DNA of 64,000 nucleotides from Xanthobacteraceae bacterium (GCA_019746355.1 JAIESC010000121.1:1-64000), one strand, 5' to 3'. Counted from the stretch's first letter, positions 43,542 through 53,843 are shown. The notes: generated by a model not told the origin, from the letters alone. Made by a program: numbers and translations.

Positions 43542-43552
43542 TCCGTTTTGCC

Positions 43553-44302
43553 ATGCCCAACAGTCCTCTCCCATTGTCAGCCGAGTTCGAGACGCCAAGA
43601 CACGTCGCCATCATCATGGATGGCAATGGCCGCTGGGCTTCGGCGCGCGGGCTGCCCCGAGGGGAGGGACATCGCCGCGGCGTCGAGGCGTTGCGCAAGA
43701 CCGTCCGCGCCGCGGGCGAGATGGGCATCTCCTACCTCACGATCTTTTCCTTCAGCGCCGAGAACTGGACCAGGCCGGCGTCCGAGATCCGCGACCTCAT
43801 GGGTCTGTTGCGGCGCTTCATCCGCAACGATCTCGCCGAGCTGCATCAGAACCGCGTCAAGGTACGGGTGATCGGCGAGCGCAGCGATCTCGACCCCGAC
43901 ATTCGTCGCCTGCTGGAAGAGGCCGAAGAGCTCACCAAGGACAACGACAAGCTGACGCTGGTCGTGGCGTTCAACTATGGCGCCCGGCAGGAGATTGCGC
44001 GCGCGGCGGCGAAACTCGCAGCGAAGGTGAAAGCGGGCGAGATCGACCCCTCGGCAGTCACCGCCGACGCGATCGGCCAGAATCTCGACGCGCCCGACCT
44101 GCCGGACCCCGACCTGATCATCCGCACCAGCGGCGAGCAGCGGCTGTCGAATTTCCTGCTCTGGCAGGCCGCCTACAGCGAGCTGGTGTTCGTGCCGACC
44201 TACTGGCCCGATTTCGATCGCGCCGCGCTCGAGGGCGCGATTGCCGAATATCACCGCCGCGAGCGCCGGTTCGGCGGCCTGATCGCGCAGACCGGGTCCT
44301 GA
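43553..44302 (+). CDS. uppS: Isoprenyl transferase (undecaprenyl diphosphate synthase)
   Basis: UppS makes the C55 lipid carrier for cell-wall and LPS synthesis by cis-condensation of isopentenyl diphosphate. The 249 residues contain [20 protein letters not shown] with the catalytic Asp, the [10 protein letters not shown] loop, and the C-terminal [20 protein letters not shown] and FVPTYWPDF. cdsA follows after 2 bases. Confidence 0.95.
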   Translation: MPNSPLPLSAEFETPRHVAIIMDGNGRWASARGLPRGEGHRRGVEALRKTVRAAGEMGISYLTIFSFSAENWTRPASEIRDLMGLLRRFIRNDLAELHQNRVKVRVIGERSDLDPDIRRLLEEAEELTKDNDKLTLVVAFNYGARQEIARAAAKLAAKVKAGEIDPSAVTADAIGQNLDAPDLPDPDLIIRTSGEQRLSNFLLWQAAYSELVFVPTYWPDFDRAALEGAIAEYHRRERRFGGLIAQTGS

Positions 44303-44304
44303 TC

Positions 44305-45168
44305 GTGGCCGGCGCACATCCGGCCGAGGACCCGCCGGGCCTGCCGATCCTGGCCGGGCGGAGCAATCTCGCCCTTCGTGTCGTCTCCTCGCTGGTGCTT
44401 GCGCCGCTCGCGATTGCCGCCGCTTGGTTCGGCGGCGCGGTGTTCATCGCGTTCTGGCTGATCGCTGCGCTGGTCGTGCTGTGGGAGTGGCAGACGCTGG
44501 TCTGCGGCCATGATCGCAATTCGGTTCTCACCGTGGGCGCGGCGGCGCTGGCCGGCGCGGCCGCGGTTCTGACCGTCGGCTGGTTCGGCATTGCCATCGC
44601 GCTTGTCGCGCTGGGCGGGTTCGGGATTGCAGGACTTGCTTCGCAGGTGCGGCGCGGCTGGTGCGTCGCCGGCCTCGTCTACGCGGCAGCGCTCCTCATT
44701 GCGCCGGTGCTGCTGCGCCACGACGGGACGTTCGGCTTCGCCGCGATCCTGTTCCTGTTCGTGATCGTGTGGCTGACCGACATCGCGGCCTACTTCGCGG
44801 GACGCGCCATCGGCGGGCCGAAGCTCATGCCGCGCGTCAGCCCGAAGAAGACCTGGTCCGGCGCGATCGGCGGCGGCATTGCCGCGGTGGTGGGCGGCGT
44901 GCTGCTCGCGCGCCAGTTCGGCATAACCGGCATCGCGGCCATCGCCGTCGTTGCGCTGGTCCTGTCTGTGGTCTCGCAGGCGGGCGACCTGTTCGAATCC
45001 GCGGTCAAACGCCGGTTCAACGCCAAGGATGCGAGCCAGCTCATTCCGGGCCATGGCGGGCTGATGGACCGGCTGGACGGGTTCGTGACCGCGGCCGGGG
45101 CCGGCGCGCTGGTCGGCCTCCTGCACGGCGGGCTGAATGCCCCGGCCCGCGGTCTCATGGTATGGTGA
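44305..45168 (+). CDS. cdsA: Phosphatidate cytidylyltransferase
   Basis: CdsA forms CDP-diacylglycerol from phosphatidic acid and CTP in the inner membrane. The 287-residue protein is strongly hydrophobic and carries the family signature SAVKRRFNAKDASQLIPGHG followed by GLMDRLDG. Another conserved stretch is ISPKKT-like RVSPKKTWSGAIGGG. The start is GTG at 44305. dxr starts 3 bases after the stop. Confidence 0.94.
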   Translation: MAGAHPAEDPPGLPILAGRSNLALRVVSSLVLAPLAIAAAWFGGAVFIAFWLIAALVVLWEWQTLVCGHDRNSVLTVGAAALAGAAAVLTVGWFGIAIALVALGGFGIAGLASQVRRGWCVAGLVYAAALLIAPVLLRHDGTFGFAAILFLFVIVWLTDIAAYFAGRAIGGPKLMPRVSPKKTWSGAIGGGIAAVVGGVLLARQFGITGIAAIAVVALVLSVVSQAGDLFESAVKRRFNAKDASQLIPGHGGLMDRLDGFVTAAGAGALVGLLHGGLNAPARGLMVW

Positions 45169-45171
45169 GCC

Positions 45172-46401
45172 ATGCAAGTCGTTGATCCGCACGTCCGCGC
45201 CGAACGCCGGCCCGTCCAGGCGGTCCGCAGCGTGACTGTTTTGGGCGCGACCGGCTCGGTCGGCATGAGCACGGTCGATCTGCTCAAGCGCGGCAATGGC
45301 CACTACCGCGTCGAGGCGGTCACGGCGCACAAGAACGGCGCGCAGCTTGCGCAGATCGCGCGCGAGCTCAACGCCAGGCTCGCGGTCGTCGCCGATCCTT
45401 CGGCCTATGACGATCTGAAGGCGGCGCTCGCCGGCACCGGCATCGAAGCCGCGAGCGGCGAGGCGGCGCTGGTCGAGGCGGCGGAGCGCCCGGCCGATTG
45501 GGTGATGGCGGCCGTCAGCGGCTCGGTCGGACTGAAGCCGACACTCGCCGCCGCCAAGCGCGGCGCGACGGTGGCGCTGGCGAACAAGGAGTGCCTCGTC
45601 TGCGCCGGCGCGATGTTCATGCGCAGCGCCGCGGCGTCGGGCGCAAGCGTGCTGCCGGTCGATTCCGAGCACAATGCCATCTTCCAGGCGCTGGCCGCCG
45701 GCCCGCGCGAAGACGTGAGCCGCATTATCATCACCGCCTCGGGCGGCCCGTTCCGCACCTGGACGCGCGAGCAGATGCGGGCGGCGACCGTCGAGCAGGC
45801 GCTGAAGCATCCCAACTGGTCGATGGGACCGAAGATCACCATCGACTCGGCGACCATGATGAACAAGTGCCTGGAGCTGATCGAGGCGCACCATCTGTTC
45901 GCCGTGCCGCCGTCCCAGCTTGCGGTGCTGGTGCACCCGCAGTCGATCATCCACGGCATGGTCGAGTACCGCGACGGCTCGGTGGTGGCGCAGCTCGGCT
46001 CGCCCGACATGCGCACCCCGATCGCCCATTGCCTGGCCTATCCGACCCGGATCGATGGGCCGGCCGCCAAGCTTGACCTCGCCAAGATCGGCCAGCTCAC
46101 CTTCGAGGCGCCCGATCCGGAGCGCTTCCCGGCGCTGGCGCTCGGCCTGCGCGCGCTGGAGACGGGCGGGGCCGCGCCCACCGTTTTCAACGCGGCGAAC
46201 GAGGTGGCCGTCGCAGCCTTCCTTAACCGCAAGATCGGTTTTGGCGGTATCGCGGCGCTGGTGGAGGCGACCCTCGATGCAGCCGAGCGGCGAAATGCCA
46301 TGGCCGAGCCGCAGGATATCGACGAGGCGCTGGCCATTGACCGGATGGCAAGGTCGCTGGCGCACGACCTGATGCCAGAAATAGCCGCAAAGTCATCATA
46401 G
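45172..46401 (+). CDS. dxr: 1-deoxy-D-xylulose 5-phosphate reductoisomerase
   Basis: Dxr catalyses the second step of the non-mevalonate isoprenoid pathway, using NADPH. The 409 residues show the nucleotide fold [20 protein letters not shown], the metal and substrate motifs [14 protein letters not shown] and [16 protein letters not shown], and [15 protein letters not shown]. Length and order are complete. Its product ultimately feeds UppS, encoded two genes upstream. Confidence 0.97.
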   Translation: MQVVDPHVRAERRPVQAVRSVTVLGATGSVGMSTVDLLKRGNGHYRVEAVTAHKNGAQLAQIARELNARLAVVADPSAYDDLKAALAGTGIEAASGEAALVEAAERPADWVMAAVSGSVGLKPTLAAAKRGATVALANKECLVCAGAMFMRSAAASGASVLPVDSEHNAIFQALAAGPREDVSRIIITASGGPFRTWTREQMRAATVEQALKHPNWSMGPKITIDSATMMNKCLELIEAHHLFAVPPSQLAVLVHPQSIIHGMVEYRDGSVVAQLGSPDMRTPIAHCLAYPTRIDGPAAKLDLAKIGQLTFEAPDPERFPALALGLRALETGGAAPTVFNAANEVAVAAFLNRKIGFGGIAALVEATLDAAERRNAMAEPQDIDEALAIDRMARSLAHDLMPEIAAKSS

Positions 46402-46446
46402 AAGGTTCGCCAGGGGCGGATCGAAGCATCGCGGGACGGGGCCGGA

Positions 46447-47604
46447 ATGGACGTTTTTAGCAACTTCGGACTGTGGGGCGGGGGATGGACCGGCTGGATC
46501 ATCCCTTTTCTGTTCGGTCTGAGCGTCGTCGTCTTCTTTCATGAGCTGGGGCACTTCCTGGTCGCCCGCTGGTGCGGCGTGCGGGTGCTGACGTTTTCTG
46601 TGGGTTTCGGCCCGGAGATCGCCGGTTTCACCGACCGCCACGGCACCCGCTGGAAGATCGCCGCCGTCCCGCTCGGCGGCTACGTGAAATTTTTTGGCGA
46701 TGAGAACGCGGCGAGCGTCCCCGATCAGGCCTCGATCGAGAACATGAGCGCGCAGGAGCGCCGCGAGAGCTTCTACCACCAGCCGGTCGGCCGCAGAGCC
46801 GCCATTGTCGCGGCGGGCCCGATCGCCAACTTCATCCTGGCGATCGTGATTTTCGCCGTCGTTTTCTCCCTGTACGGCCGCCAGACCACGACCGCGCGGA
46901 TCGATGCGGTGCAGCCGGAATCGGCCGCGGCCGCCGCCGGCCTCAAGCCCGGCGACATCGTGCTCGCCATCGACGGCCGCAAGATCGACAGCTTCTCCGA
47001 CATGCAGCGGATCGTCAGCGCGAGCGCCGGGCGGACGCTGGCCTTCCAGATCGACCGCGGCGGCGCCCCGCTCATGATCAACGCCACGCCCGCGCTGCGG
47101 CAGGGCAAGGACGGCTTCGGCAACAGCACCTGCCACGCCGTCCTGGGCGTCAGCCGCTCGATGTCGGCCGCAGACGTGAAAACCGAGCACTTCAACCCCC
47201 TCGAGGCCGTCGGGCAGGGCTCCAAGGAGACCTGGTTCATCGTCGAGCGCACGTTCTCCTACATCGGCGGGCTGTTCTCGGGCACGGAATGCGCCGATCA
47301 GCTCGGCGGGCCGATCCGGATCGCCCAGATCTCGGGACAGGTGGCGACCTTGGGCTTCATGCCGGTCCTGCATCTGGCGGCCATGCTTTCGGTGTCGATC
47401 GGGCTCCTGAACCTGTTCCCGGTCCCGCTTCTCGACGGCGGTCACCTTATGTTCTACGCCGTCGAGGCCGCCCGCGGCCGGCCGCTGTCGGTCCGGGCCC
47501 AGGAGATCGGGTTCCGCATCGGCTTCGCGATCGTCGTGATGTTGATGATTTTTACAATCTTTAACGACACCCTGCAGCTGCTGCCGCGGCTCTGGGCGTC
47601 GTAA
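46447..47604 (+). CDS. rseP: Intramembrane site-2 metalloprotease
   Basis: RseP cleaves membrane-bound anti-sigma factors and signal-peptide remnants. The 385-residue protein has the zinc motif HELGH (residues 32-36) in the first helix and a single PDZ domain with LKPGDIVLAIDGRKIDSFSD (about residues 164-183). The third zinc ligand and NPDG-like motif are in LNLFPVPLLDGGHLMFYAVE. One PDZ domain, instead of two as in E. coli, is common in this group. bamA lies 184 bases downstream. Confidence 0.94.
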   Translation: MDVFSNFGLWGGGWTGWIIPFLFGLSVVVFFHELGHFLVARWCGVRVLTFSVGFGPEIAGFTDRHGTRWKIAAVPLGGYVKFFGDENAASVPDQASIENMSAQERRESFYHQPVGRRAAIVAAGPIANFILAIVIFAVVFSLYGRQTTTARIDAVQPESAAAAAGLKPGDIVLAIDGRKIDSFSDMQRIVSASAGRTLAFQIDRGGAPLMINATPALRQGKDGFGNSTCHAVLGVSRSMSAADVKTEHFNPLEAVGQGSKETWFIVERTFSYIGGLFSGTECADQLGGPIRIAQISGQVATLGFMPVLHLAAMLSVSIGLLNLFPVPLLDGGHLMFYAVEAARGRPLSVRAQEIGFRIGFAIVVMLMIFTIFNDTLQLLPRLWAS

Positions 47605-47788
47605 CCTGCGCCTTTCGGGCAACGGTCTTGGGGAAATGTCCGGTGGGACGGAAGTTCCTGCTGGATACGGGGGACACGCGACACCTCATCGTGTTGCAGA
47701 GTTGGAAAATGCCTGTACAAACATGGTGCTGAGTGGGGTCCGCAATTACGCCGTTCAGTCGGTTTGGGTGGAAAAGGGCGCATTGCGC

Positions 47789-50230
47789 ATGAAGTCTGGC
47801 GTGCGGTTGCTACGGGACCTGTGCTGGGTGGGCATGGTCCTCGCAGGGATTGTTTTTGGCACCGCGGTCGGCGCGGTGGCCACCGCCAACTATGCCGTGG
47901 CCCAGGCCTCGTCCATCGTGGTCGAAGGCAACCGCCGGGTCGAGGCCGATACCGTCCGCTCCTACTTCCGCCTTAATCCCGGCGAGCGGCTCGACAGTTT
48001 CAAGATCGACCAGGCCATCAAGGCCCTTTACGCAACCGGCCTGTTCCAGGACGTCCGGATCAACCAGTCGGGCGGCCGGCTGATCGTCACCGTGATCGAG
48101 AACCCGGTGATCAACCGGGTGGCGTTCGAGGGCAACAAGAAGGTCAAGGACGATCAGCTCACCAACGAGGTGCAGTCGCGGGCCCGCGGCACGCTTTCGC
48201 GGCCGGTCGTGCAGTCGGACGTGCAGCGCATTGTCGAGATCTACCGGCGCAACGGCCGGTTCGACGTCCAGGTCGAGCCGAAGATCATCGAGCTGCCGAA
48301 CAACCGCGTCGATCTCGTGTTCGAGATCCGCGAAGGCGAAAAGACCGGCGTCAAGAAGATCATCTTCGTCGGCAACAAGGCTTACGGCGATCAGCGTCTG
48401 AAGGACGAGATCAAGACCCAGGAGACGTTCTGGCTGATTTCGTTCCTGCAGCAGCAGGACATCTACGACCCCGACCGCATCGAGGCGGACCGCGACCTGC
48501 TGCGCCGCTTCTACCTGAAGCACGGCTATGCCGACGTGCGCGTGGTCTCCGCCGTTTCGGTCTACGACCCGGCGCAGAAGGGCTTCATCGTCACCTACAC
48601 GATCGAAGAGGGTGACCGTTACAGGTTCGGCAGGGTCGACATTCAGTCCAACGTGGCGGTCGTTGACCCGAAGGGCCTTTACTCCCGTCTGCGGGCTGCG
48701 CCCGGCAACGTCTACAACGCCGAGGCGGTCGAAAAGTCGGTCGAGCAGATGTCGATCGAAGTGGCACGGCGCGGCTATCCGTTCGCGATCATCCGCCCGC
48801 GCGGCGACCGCGACATGGCGACGCGAACCATCAATGTCACCTTCACCGTGGAGGACGGCCCGCGCGTCTACATCGAGCGCATCAACATCCGCGGCAACAC
48901 GCGCACGCGCGACTGGGTGATCCGTCGCGAGTTCGACGTCGGCGAGGGCGACGCCTACAACCGCGCCCTGATCGACCGCGCCGAGCGGCGGTTGAAAAAC
49001 CTCAACTATTTCAAGAACGTCAAGATCACCAACGATCCGGGCTCAGCGCCCGACCGTCTCGTGCTCAACGTCGACGTTGAAGAGCAGCCAACCGGCGAAT
49101 TCTCGATTGCCGGCGGCTATTCGACCGCCGACGGCTTCATGGCCGAGTTGAGCGTCGCCGAGCGAAACCTGCTCGGGCAGGGCCAGTTCGCCCGTTTCGC
49201 CGTGCAGTACGGCCAGCGCGCCCGCGGCTTCGAGCTGTCATTCGCCGAGCCGTTCTTCATGGGCTACCGGCTCGGCGTCGGCCTGGATCTCTACGTCAAG
49301 CAGACGCTCGCTTCGAACTACATCTCCTACGACAGCGAGACCGCCGGCGTGGCGCTCCGTGCGGGCTTTGCGCTCAGCGAGGAGATCGCGTTCCAGGCGC
49401 GTTACAACATCTATCAGCAGAAGATCACGCTGCCGGACCAGCTGAACGACTGTCAGTTCTCGCAGGCAGCGATCGATTTCCGAAACGGAGTTGGACCGGG
49501 CGTACAGCCGGGTAACGGCTGCTACAACAACGGCGAAGCCTCGCTCGCGGTCCGCAAGGAGCTCGCGGCGGGCCGGACGCTGGTGTCGATGCTGGGTTAC
49601 ACCGTGTCCTACAGCACGCTGGACAACAACCGTAACCCGACCAGCGGCCTCTACGCCGAGTTCAAGCAGGACTTCGCCGGCATCGGCGGCGACGTGAACT
49701 TCATCCGTTCGACCGGCGAGGCGCGCACCTACTACGAGCTGTTCGCCGACGTCGTCACGGTGTTCAAAATTCAGGGCGGCCATCTCGCGGGCTGGGGCGA
49801 CAAGGACCTGCGCATGCTGGATCACTTCCAGATGGGTCCGAACCTGGTCCGTGGCTTCGCGCCCGCGGGCCTCGGTCCGCGCGACTTGACGCCGAACACC
49901 AACCAGGACCCGCTGGGCGGCACCATGTTCTGGGGTGCCTCGGTCGAGGCGCAGGCGCCGTTTACGTTCCTGCCCAAGGACGTCGGCCTGAAAGGCGCGG
50001 TGTTCGCCGACGTCGGCTCGCTCTGGGACTACAAGGGCCCGACCATGTGGGACGTGACCGGCGAGCGGTTGAACCCGGCCGATACCTCGGCGCCGCGCGC
50101 CTCGGTCGGCGTCGGCCTGATCTGGAATTCGCCGTTCGGACCGCTGCGCTTCGACTACGCGGTCCCGCTGCTGAAGCAGGATTACGACCGGATCCAGCAA
50201 TTCCGGTTCGGCGGCGGCACCAAGTTCTAA
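47789..50230 (+). CDS. bamA: Outer membrane protein assembly factor BamA
   Basis: BamA inserts beta-barrel proteins into the outer membrane. From ATG 47789 the product has 813 residues. A signal peptide is cleaved near residue 39 after ANYAVAQA, then come five POTRA repeats (the first begins SSIVVEGNRRVEADTVRSYF) and a C-terminal barrel with VRGFAPAGLGPRD, ending in QFRFGGGTKF with the terminal Phe. The frame stays open for 51 codons upstream, so a longer start is possible, but the signal peptide argues for this one. Confidence 0.94.
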   Translation: MKSGVRLLRDLCWVGMVLAGIVFGTAVGAVATANYAVAQASSIVVEGNRRVEADTVRSYFRLNPGERLDSFKIDQAIKALYATGLFQDVRINQSGGRLIVTVIENPVINRVAFEGNKKVKDDQLTNEVQSRARGTLSRPVVQSDVQRIVEIYRRNGRFDVQVEPKIIELPNNRVDLVFEIREGEKTGVKKIIFVGNKAYGDQRLKDEIKTQETFWLISFLQQQDIYDPDRIEADRDLLRRFYLKHGYADVRVVSAVSVYDPAQKGFIVTYTIEEGDRYRFGRVDIQSNVAVVDPKGLYSRLRAAPGNVYNAEAVEKSVEQMSIEVARRGYPFAIIRPRGDRDMATRTINVTFTVEDGPRVYIERINIRGNTRTRDWVIRREFDVGEGDAYNRALIDRAERRLKNLNYFKNVKITNDPGSAPDRLVLNVDVEEQPTGEFSIAGGYSTADGFMAELSVAERNLLGQGQFARFAVQYGQRARGFELSFAEPFFMGYRLGVGLDLYVKQTLASNYISYDSETAGVALRAGFALSEEIAFQARYNIYQQKITLPDQLNDCQFSQAAIDFRNGVGPGVQPGNGCYNNGEASLAVRKELAAGRTLVSMLGYTVSYSTLDNNRNPTSGLYAEFKQDFAGIGGDVNFIRSTGEARTYYELFADVVTVFKIQGGHLAGWGDKDLRMLDHFQMGPNLVRGFAPAGLGPRDLTPNTNQDPLGGTMFWGASVEAQAPFTFLPKDVGLKGAVFADVGSLWDYKGPTMWDVTGERLNPADTSAPRASVGVGLIWNSPFGPLRFDYAVPLLKQDYDRIQQFRFGGGTKF

Positions 50231-50251
50231 CGATGGCCAGGCGCGTTTTTC

Positions 50252-50278
50252 GGGCCGCGGCAGGGGCTGCTGCGGCCC
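50252..50278 (+). terminator. Strong hairpin after bamA
   Basis: The arms GGGCCGCGGCAG (50252-50263) and CTGCTGCGGCCC (50267-50278) form a 12-base-pair stem with one G-U pair and a 3-base loop. No T-tract follows, so it may be an attenuator or an RNA-stability hairpin rather than a full terminator. It occupies the site where lpxD normally lies. Confidence 0.4.
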
Positions 50279-50407
50279 GGAACCGGTTGATCCCGCCGGT
50301 TGTCTGGCCGGAAAATCACCCGCCGTGCTAATCGAACCTTGCGGTGCCCCAGGTCCGCGTCACAATCTGGTCGCGGGACCTGCAGCCGAAAACCGGGGGA
50401 CAGACAC

Positions 50408-50860
50408 ATGAACGGCGAGACGGTCGACGCCATCGGCATCCGCGAGATCCTCGCCGCCTTGCCGCACCGCTATCCGTTCCTGCTGGTCGACAAGATCATC
50501 GATATCCGCGGCGACGAGCATGGCATCGGCATCAAGAACGTGACCGCGAACGAGCCGCAATTCGCCGGCCACTTTCCCGACAATCCGGTGATGCCGGGCG
50601 TGCTGGTGCTTGAGGGCATGGCGCAGACCGCGGGCACGCTGTGCATCCGCGCGCTCGGCGAGGTGAAGCCGACGCTGGTCTATTTCCTCACCATCGACAA
50701 GGCCAAGTTCCGCAGGCCCGTCGTGCCCGGCGACCGGCTCGAGTACCACATGAACCGCCTCAAGCGGCGCAAGAACATGTGGTGGTTCCGCGGCGAGGCC
50801 AAGGTTGACGGAGAGATCGTCGCCGAGGCCGAGCTCGGCGCGATGATCGCAGAGGTCTGA
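50408..50860 (+). CDS. fabZ: 3-hydroxyacyl-[acyl-carrier-protein] dehydratase
   Basis: FabZ dehydrates 3-hydroxyacyl-ACP in fatty acid synthesis and competes with lipid A synthesis for the same precursor. The 150-residue hot-dog-fold protein has [13 protein letters not shown] and the catalytic motif [20 protein letters not shown] with its His and Glu. GGGGGA precedes ATG 50408. It is 1 base from lpxA. Confidence 0.96.
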   Translation: MNGETVDAIGIREILAALPHRYPFLLVDKIIDIRGDEHGIGIKNVTANEPQFAGHFPDNPVMPGVLVLEGMAQTAGTLCIRALGEVKPTLVYFLTIDKAKFRRPVVPGDRLEYHMNRLKRRKNMWWFRGEAKVDGEIVAEAELGAMIAEV

Positions 50861-50861
50861 G

Positions 50862-51680
50862 GTGCCGCGGATCGATCCTTCGTCGCGCGTGGCCGACGGC
50901 GCGAAGCTTGCGGACGACGTCGAGATCGGTCCGTTCTGCACCATCGGCGCGAGCGTCGAGCTGCGCGCCGGCGTGCGGCTGCACTCGCATGTCAATATCA
51001 CGGGCGTCACCGTCATCGGCGAGAAGACCGTGATCTATCCGTTCGCGTCGCTCGGCACGCCACCGCAGTCGACCGGCTACCGCGGTGGGGCCACGCAGCT
51101 CACCGTCGGTGCCCATTGCCAGATCCGCGAAGGGGTGACGATTTCGACCGGCCTTGAGGATCACGGCGGCGTCACGCGCGTCGGCGATCGCTGCTTCATG
51201 ATGGCGAACTCCCACGTCGGCCACGATTGCCAGGTCGGCCATGACGTCACCTTCGCCAACGGCGCGGTGCTGGGCGGTCACGTCGCCCTGGCCGACAACG
51301 TGTTCGTCGGCGGCAACACCGCCGTGCACCAGTTCTGCCGGGTCGGCGAGGGCGCGATGCTCGGCGGCATGAGCGGGATCACCCGCGATATCATTCCGTT
51401 CGGCTTTGCCTTCGGCCCCAAGGCCGATCTCGTCGGTCTCAATGTCGTGGGCCTCAAGCGCCGGAAGTTCACGCGAAGCGACATGCACCGCATCCGCGGC
51501 GCCTATCAGACGCTGTTCTTCGGCGACGGCAGCTTTGCGGAGCGGTTCGAGCGGGTCAGCGCGGAGCATGCCGCCGATCCGGTGATCGGCAAGATCGTCG
51601 CCTTCATTCGCGACCGCGGCAGGCGCCCGCTGATGATGCCCGCGGTTGGTGGAGCCGGAGCCTCCGACCCGGAGCTATGA
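50862..51680 (+). CDS. lpxA: UDP-N-acetylglucosamine acyltransferase
   Basis: LpxA carries out the first acylation of lipid A. The 272 residues form left-handed beta-helix hexapeptide repeats (for example VGHDCQVGHDVTFANGAVLG), with the catalytic His in MMANSHVGHDCQVG, and a C-terminal helical domain with KFTRSDMHRIRGAYQTLFF. The start is GTG at 50862, one base after fabZ. lpxI starts 10 bases after the stop. Confidence 0.96.
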   Translation: MPRIDPSSRVADGAKLADDVEIGPFCTIGASVELRAGVRLHSHVNITGVTVIGEKTVIYPFASLGTPPQSTGYRGGATQLTVGAHCQIREGVTISTGLEDHGGVTRVGDRCFMMANSHVGHDCQVGHDVTFANGAVLGGHVALADNVFVGGNTAVHQFCRVGEGAMLGGMSGITRDIIPFGFAFGPKADLVGLNVVGLKRRKFTRSDMHRIRGAYQTLFFGDGSFAERFERVSAEHAADPVIGKIVAFIRDRGRRPLMMPAVGGAGASDPEL

Positions 51681-51690
51681 GCGGCACGGC

Positions 51691-52572
51691 ATGAACCAGC
51701 GGCTGCCCCATCGGACGAACGGTGAATCCGCGCTCGCCATCGTTTGCGGCGCGGGCAGCCTTCCGTTCGCACTGGCCGACGCAGCCATGCGCCGCGGCCG
51801 CCGCGTGGTGCTGTTTGCGCTGCGTGGCTTCGCCGATCCCGCGCGCGTCACCGCCTATCCGCATCACTGGACCTGGATGGGCCAGTTCAACCGCTTCATG
51901 CGTATCGCCGAGACCGAGGGTTGCCGCGACATCGCCTTCATCGGCTCGGTGACGCGGCCGTCGCTGTGGAGCATCCGGCCCGACTGGCGTGTGCTGCGGC
52001 TGATGCCGCAGATCGTGCGGCTCTATCGCGGCGGCGACGATCACCTGCAGTCCGGCATCGGCCGGCTGATCGAGCAGCACGGCTTCCGGCTGCTCGGTCC
52101 CAAGGACATCGCGCCGGAGCTCACCATGCCGCTTGGGCCGCTCGGCAGCCGCACGCCCGGCAAGCGCGACGCGGCCGACATCGCCCGCGGGCTTGCCGTG
52201 CTCAATGCCATGAGCCCGCACGATGTCGGCCAGGCGGTGGTCGTGGCCGACAACCAGGTTCTCGCCGTCGAGGGACCGGAGGGCACCGACCGGGCGGTGG
52301 CCCGCGTCGCGGAACTGCGAAAGAACGGCCGCATCCGCTCGCCGTCGGGCACCGGCGTCCTGGTCAAGGCTGCGAAGCTCGGCCAGGACCATCGCATCGA
52401 TCTGCCGACCATCGGACCGCAGACGGTCGAGGGCGCCGCCGCGGCGGGGCTTGCCGGCATTGCCGTGGTCGCGGGCTCGACCTTCGTCGCCGAGCCTCAG
52501 GTGATTGCCGCCAGCGCCGACCGCGCGAAGCTGTTTGTGGTCGGGGTCGAGGCCGGCCGGACCGCGTCATGA
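51691..52572 (+). CDS. lpxI: UDP-2,3-diacylglucosamine pyrophosphatase LpxI
   Basis: LpxI hydrolyses UDP-2,3-diacylglucosamine to lipid X and replaces LpxH in most alphaproteobacteria. The 293 residues match the DUF1009/LpxI family: ALAIVCGAGSLPFALADAAM, RDIAFIGSVTRPSLWSIRPD, GDDHLQSGIGRLIEQHGF, and the C-terminal VKAAKLGQDHRIDLPTIGPQ. ATG 51691 is preferred over a start 45 bases upstream inside lpxA. The stop overlaps the lpxB start. Confidence 0.93.
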   Translation: MNQRLPHRTNGESALAIVCGAGSLPFALADAAMRRGRRVVLFALRGFADPARVTAYPHHWTWMGQFNRFMRIAETEGCRDIAFIGSVTRPSLWSIRPDWRVLRLMPQIVRLYRGGDDHLQSGIGRLIEQHGFRLLGPKDIAPELTMPLGPLGSRTPGKRDAADIARGLAVLNAMSPHDVGQAVVVADNQVLAVEGPEGTDRAVARVAELRKNGRIRSPSGTGVLVKAAKLGQDHRIDLPTIGPQTVEGAAAAGLAGIAVVAGSTFVAEPQVIAASADRAKLFVVGVEAGRTAS

Positions 52573-53777
52573 GCACCGCCCCTGCCAACGTGCCTTTGCC
52601 GCGCGGCGAGGTCGAGATTTTCCTGGTCGCGGTGGAGGAATCCGGCGACCGGCTCGGCGGCGCCCTGATGCGCGCCTTGAAGGAACGTGCCAGCGTGCCG
52701 CTCCGCTTCACCGGCGTCGGCGGCCGCGAGATGGCGGCGGCGGGCCTCACGAGCCTCCTGCCGGTCGAGGATTTCTCGATCATCGGCTTCGCCGCGATCC
52801 CGCGCCGGCTGCCGCGCATTCTCAGCCATATGTACAAGACCGTGCGCACGGTGCTTGCGCGCAAGCCGCATGCGCTGGTGATCATCGACAGCCCGGGTTA
52901 CACGCTGCGGGTCGCGCGCTGGGTCCATCACTTCGACCGCTCGATCCCGATCGTCGACTATGTCTCGCCCTCGGTCTGGGCCTGGCGATCCGGCCGTGCC
53001 AAATCGATGCGCGGGTACATCGACCACGTGCTGGCGCTGCTGCCGTTCGAGCCCGGCGTGCACCGCAAGCTCGGCGGACCGCCCTGCAGCTATGTCGGCC
53101 ATCCGTTGATCGAGGAGGTCGCAAAGCTCCGCCCGAACAACGCCGAGGCGATGCGCCGGCGCGCCGATCCGCCGATCGTGCTGGCGATGCCGGGAAGCCG
53201 CAGCGGCGAGATCGCCAAGCTCGCCGCGATCTTCGGCGAGACGCTGGGGAGGGTGCAGCAGCGCGTCGGTCCGATCGACGTGGTGGTGCCGACCGTGCCG
53301 CACCTGCTCGCCAGGGTGACGCAGGCGACGGCGTCCTGGCCGGTCAAGCCGCGCATCGTCGTCGAGCAGGCGGAGAAGCAGGAGGCGATGCGGATGGCGC
53401 GGGTGGCGCTGGCGAAGTCCGGCACCACCACGCTGGAGCTCGCGATTTCCGGCATCCCGATGGTCACGGCCTACAAGGTGTCGAGGCTTGAGGCGATCGT
53501 GATCAAGCGGCTGGTGCGGGTGCCGTCCTACATCCTCGCCAATCTCGTGATCGGCCAGAACATCGTGCCCGAACTGATGCAGGATGAATGCACGCCGGAA
53601 AAGCTCGCCGATGCGCTCGTGCCGCTGATCGGCGACACGCCGGAGCGCCGCCGGCAAGTCGAGGCGTTTTCCTGGCTCGACAGCATCATGGAAATCGGCT
53701 CGCGCGCCCCCGCGGCCCGCGCGGCCGATATCGTGCTCGGCTCGCTGCGCCGCGCGAACGGATCGTCGCGGAAGTAA
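52569..53777 (+). CDS. lpxB: Lipid-A-disaccharide synthase
   Basis: LpxB joins lipid X and UDP-diacylglucosamine to form the lipid A disaccharide. The 402-residue GT19 glycosyltransferase shows IFLVAVEESGDRLGGALMRA, VIIDSPGYTLRVARWVHHF, YVSPSVWAWRSGRAKSMRGY, ALLPFEPGVHRKLGGPPCSY and AKSGTTTLELAISGIPMVTA. It has a 4-base overlap with lpxI and is the last gene of the envelope cluster. Confidence 0.96.
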   Translation: MSTAPANVPLPRGEVEIFLVAVEESGDRLGGALMRALKERASVPLRFTGVGGREMAAAGLTSLLPVEDFSIIGFAAIPRRLPRILSHMYKTVRTVLARKPHALVIIDSPGYTLRVARWVHHFDRSIPIVDYVSPSVWAWRSGRAKSMRGYIDHVLALLPFEPGVHRKLGGPPCSYVGHPLIEEVAKLRPNNAEAMRRRADPPIVLAMPGSRSGEIAKLAAIFGETLGRVQQRVGPIDVVVPTVPHLLARVTQATASWPVKPRIVVEQAEKQEAMRMARVALAKSGTTTLELAISGIPMVTAYKVSRLEAIVIKRLVRVPSYILANLVIGQNIVPELMQDECTPEKLADALVPLIGDTPERRRQVEAFSWLDSIMEIGSRAPAARAADIVLGSLRRANGSSRK

Positions 53778-53843
53778 CGCACTTTGCGGCCCGCACTTCA
53801 GCCCGCTAGGCTTGCGAAAACATAGCTGTTCGGGAGGAATGGG

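Noticed and set aside
47636..47788. A longer BamA start 51 codons upstream
   Set aside because: The extra residues would bury the signal peptide far from the N-terminus.
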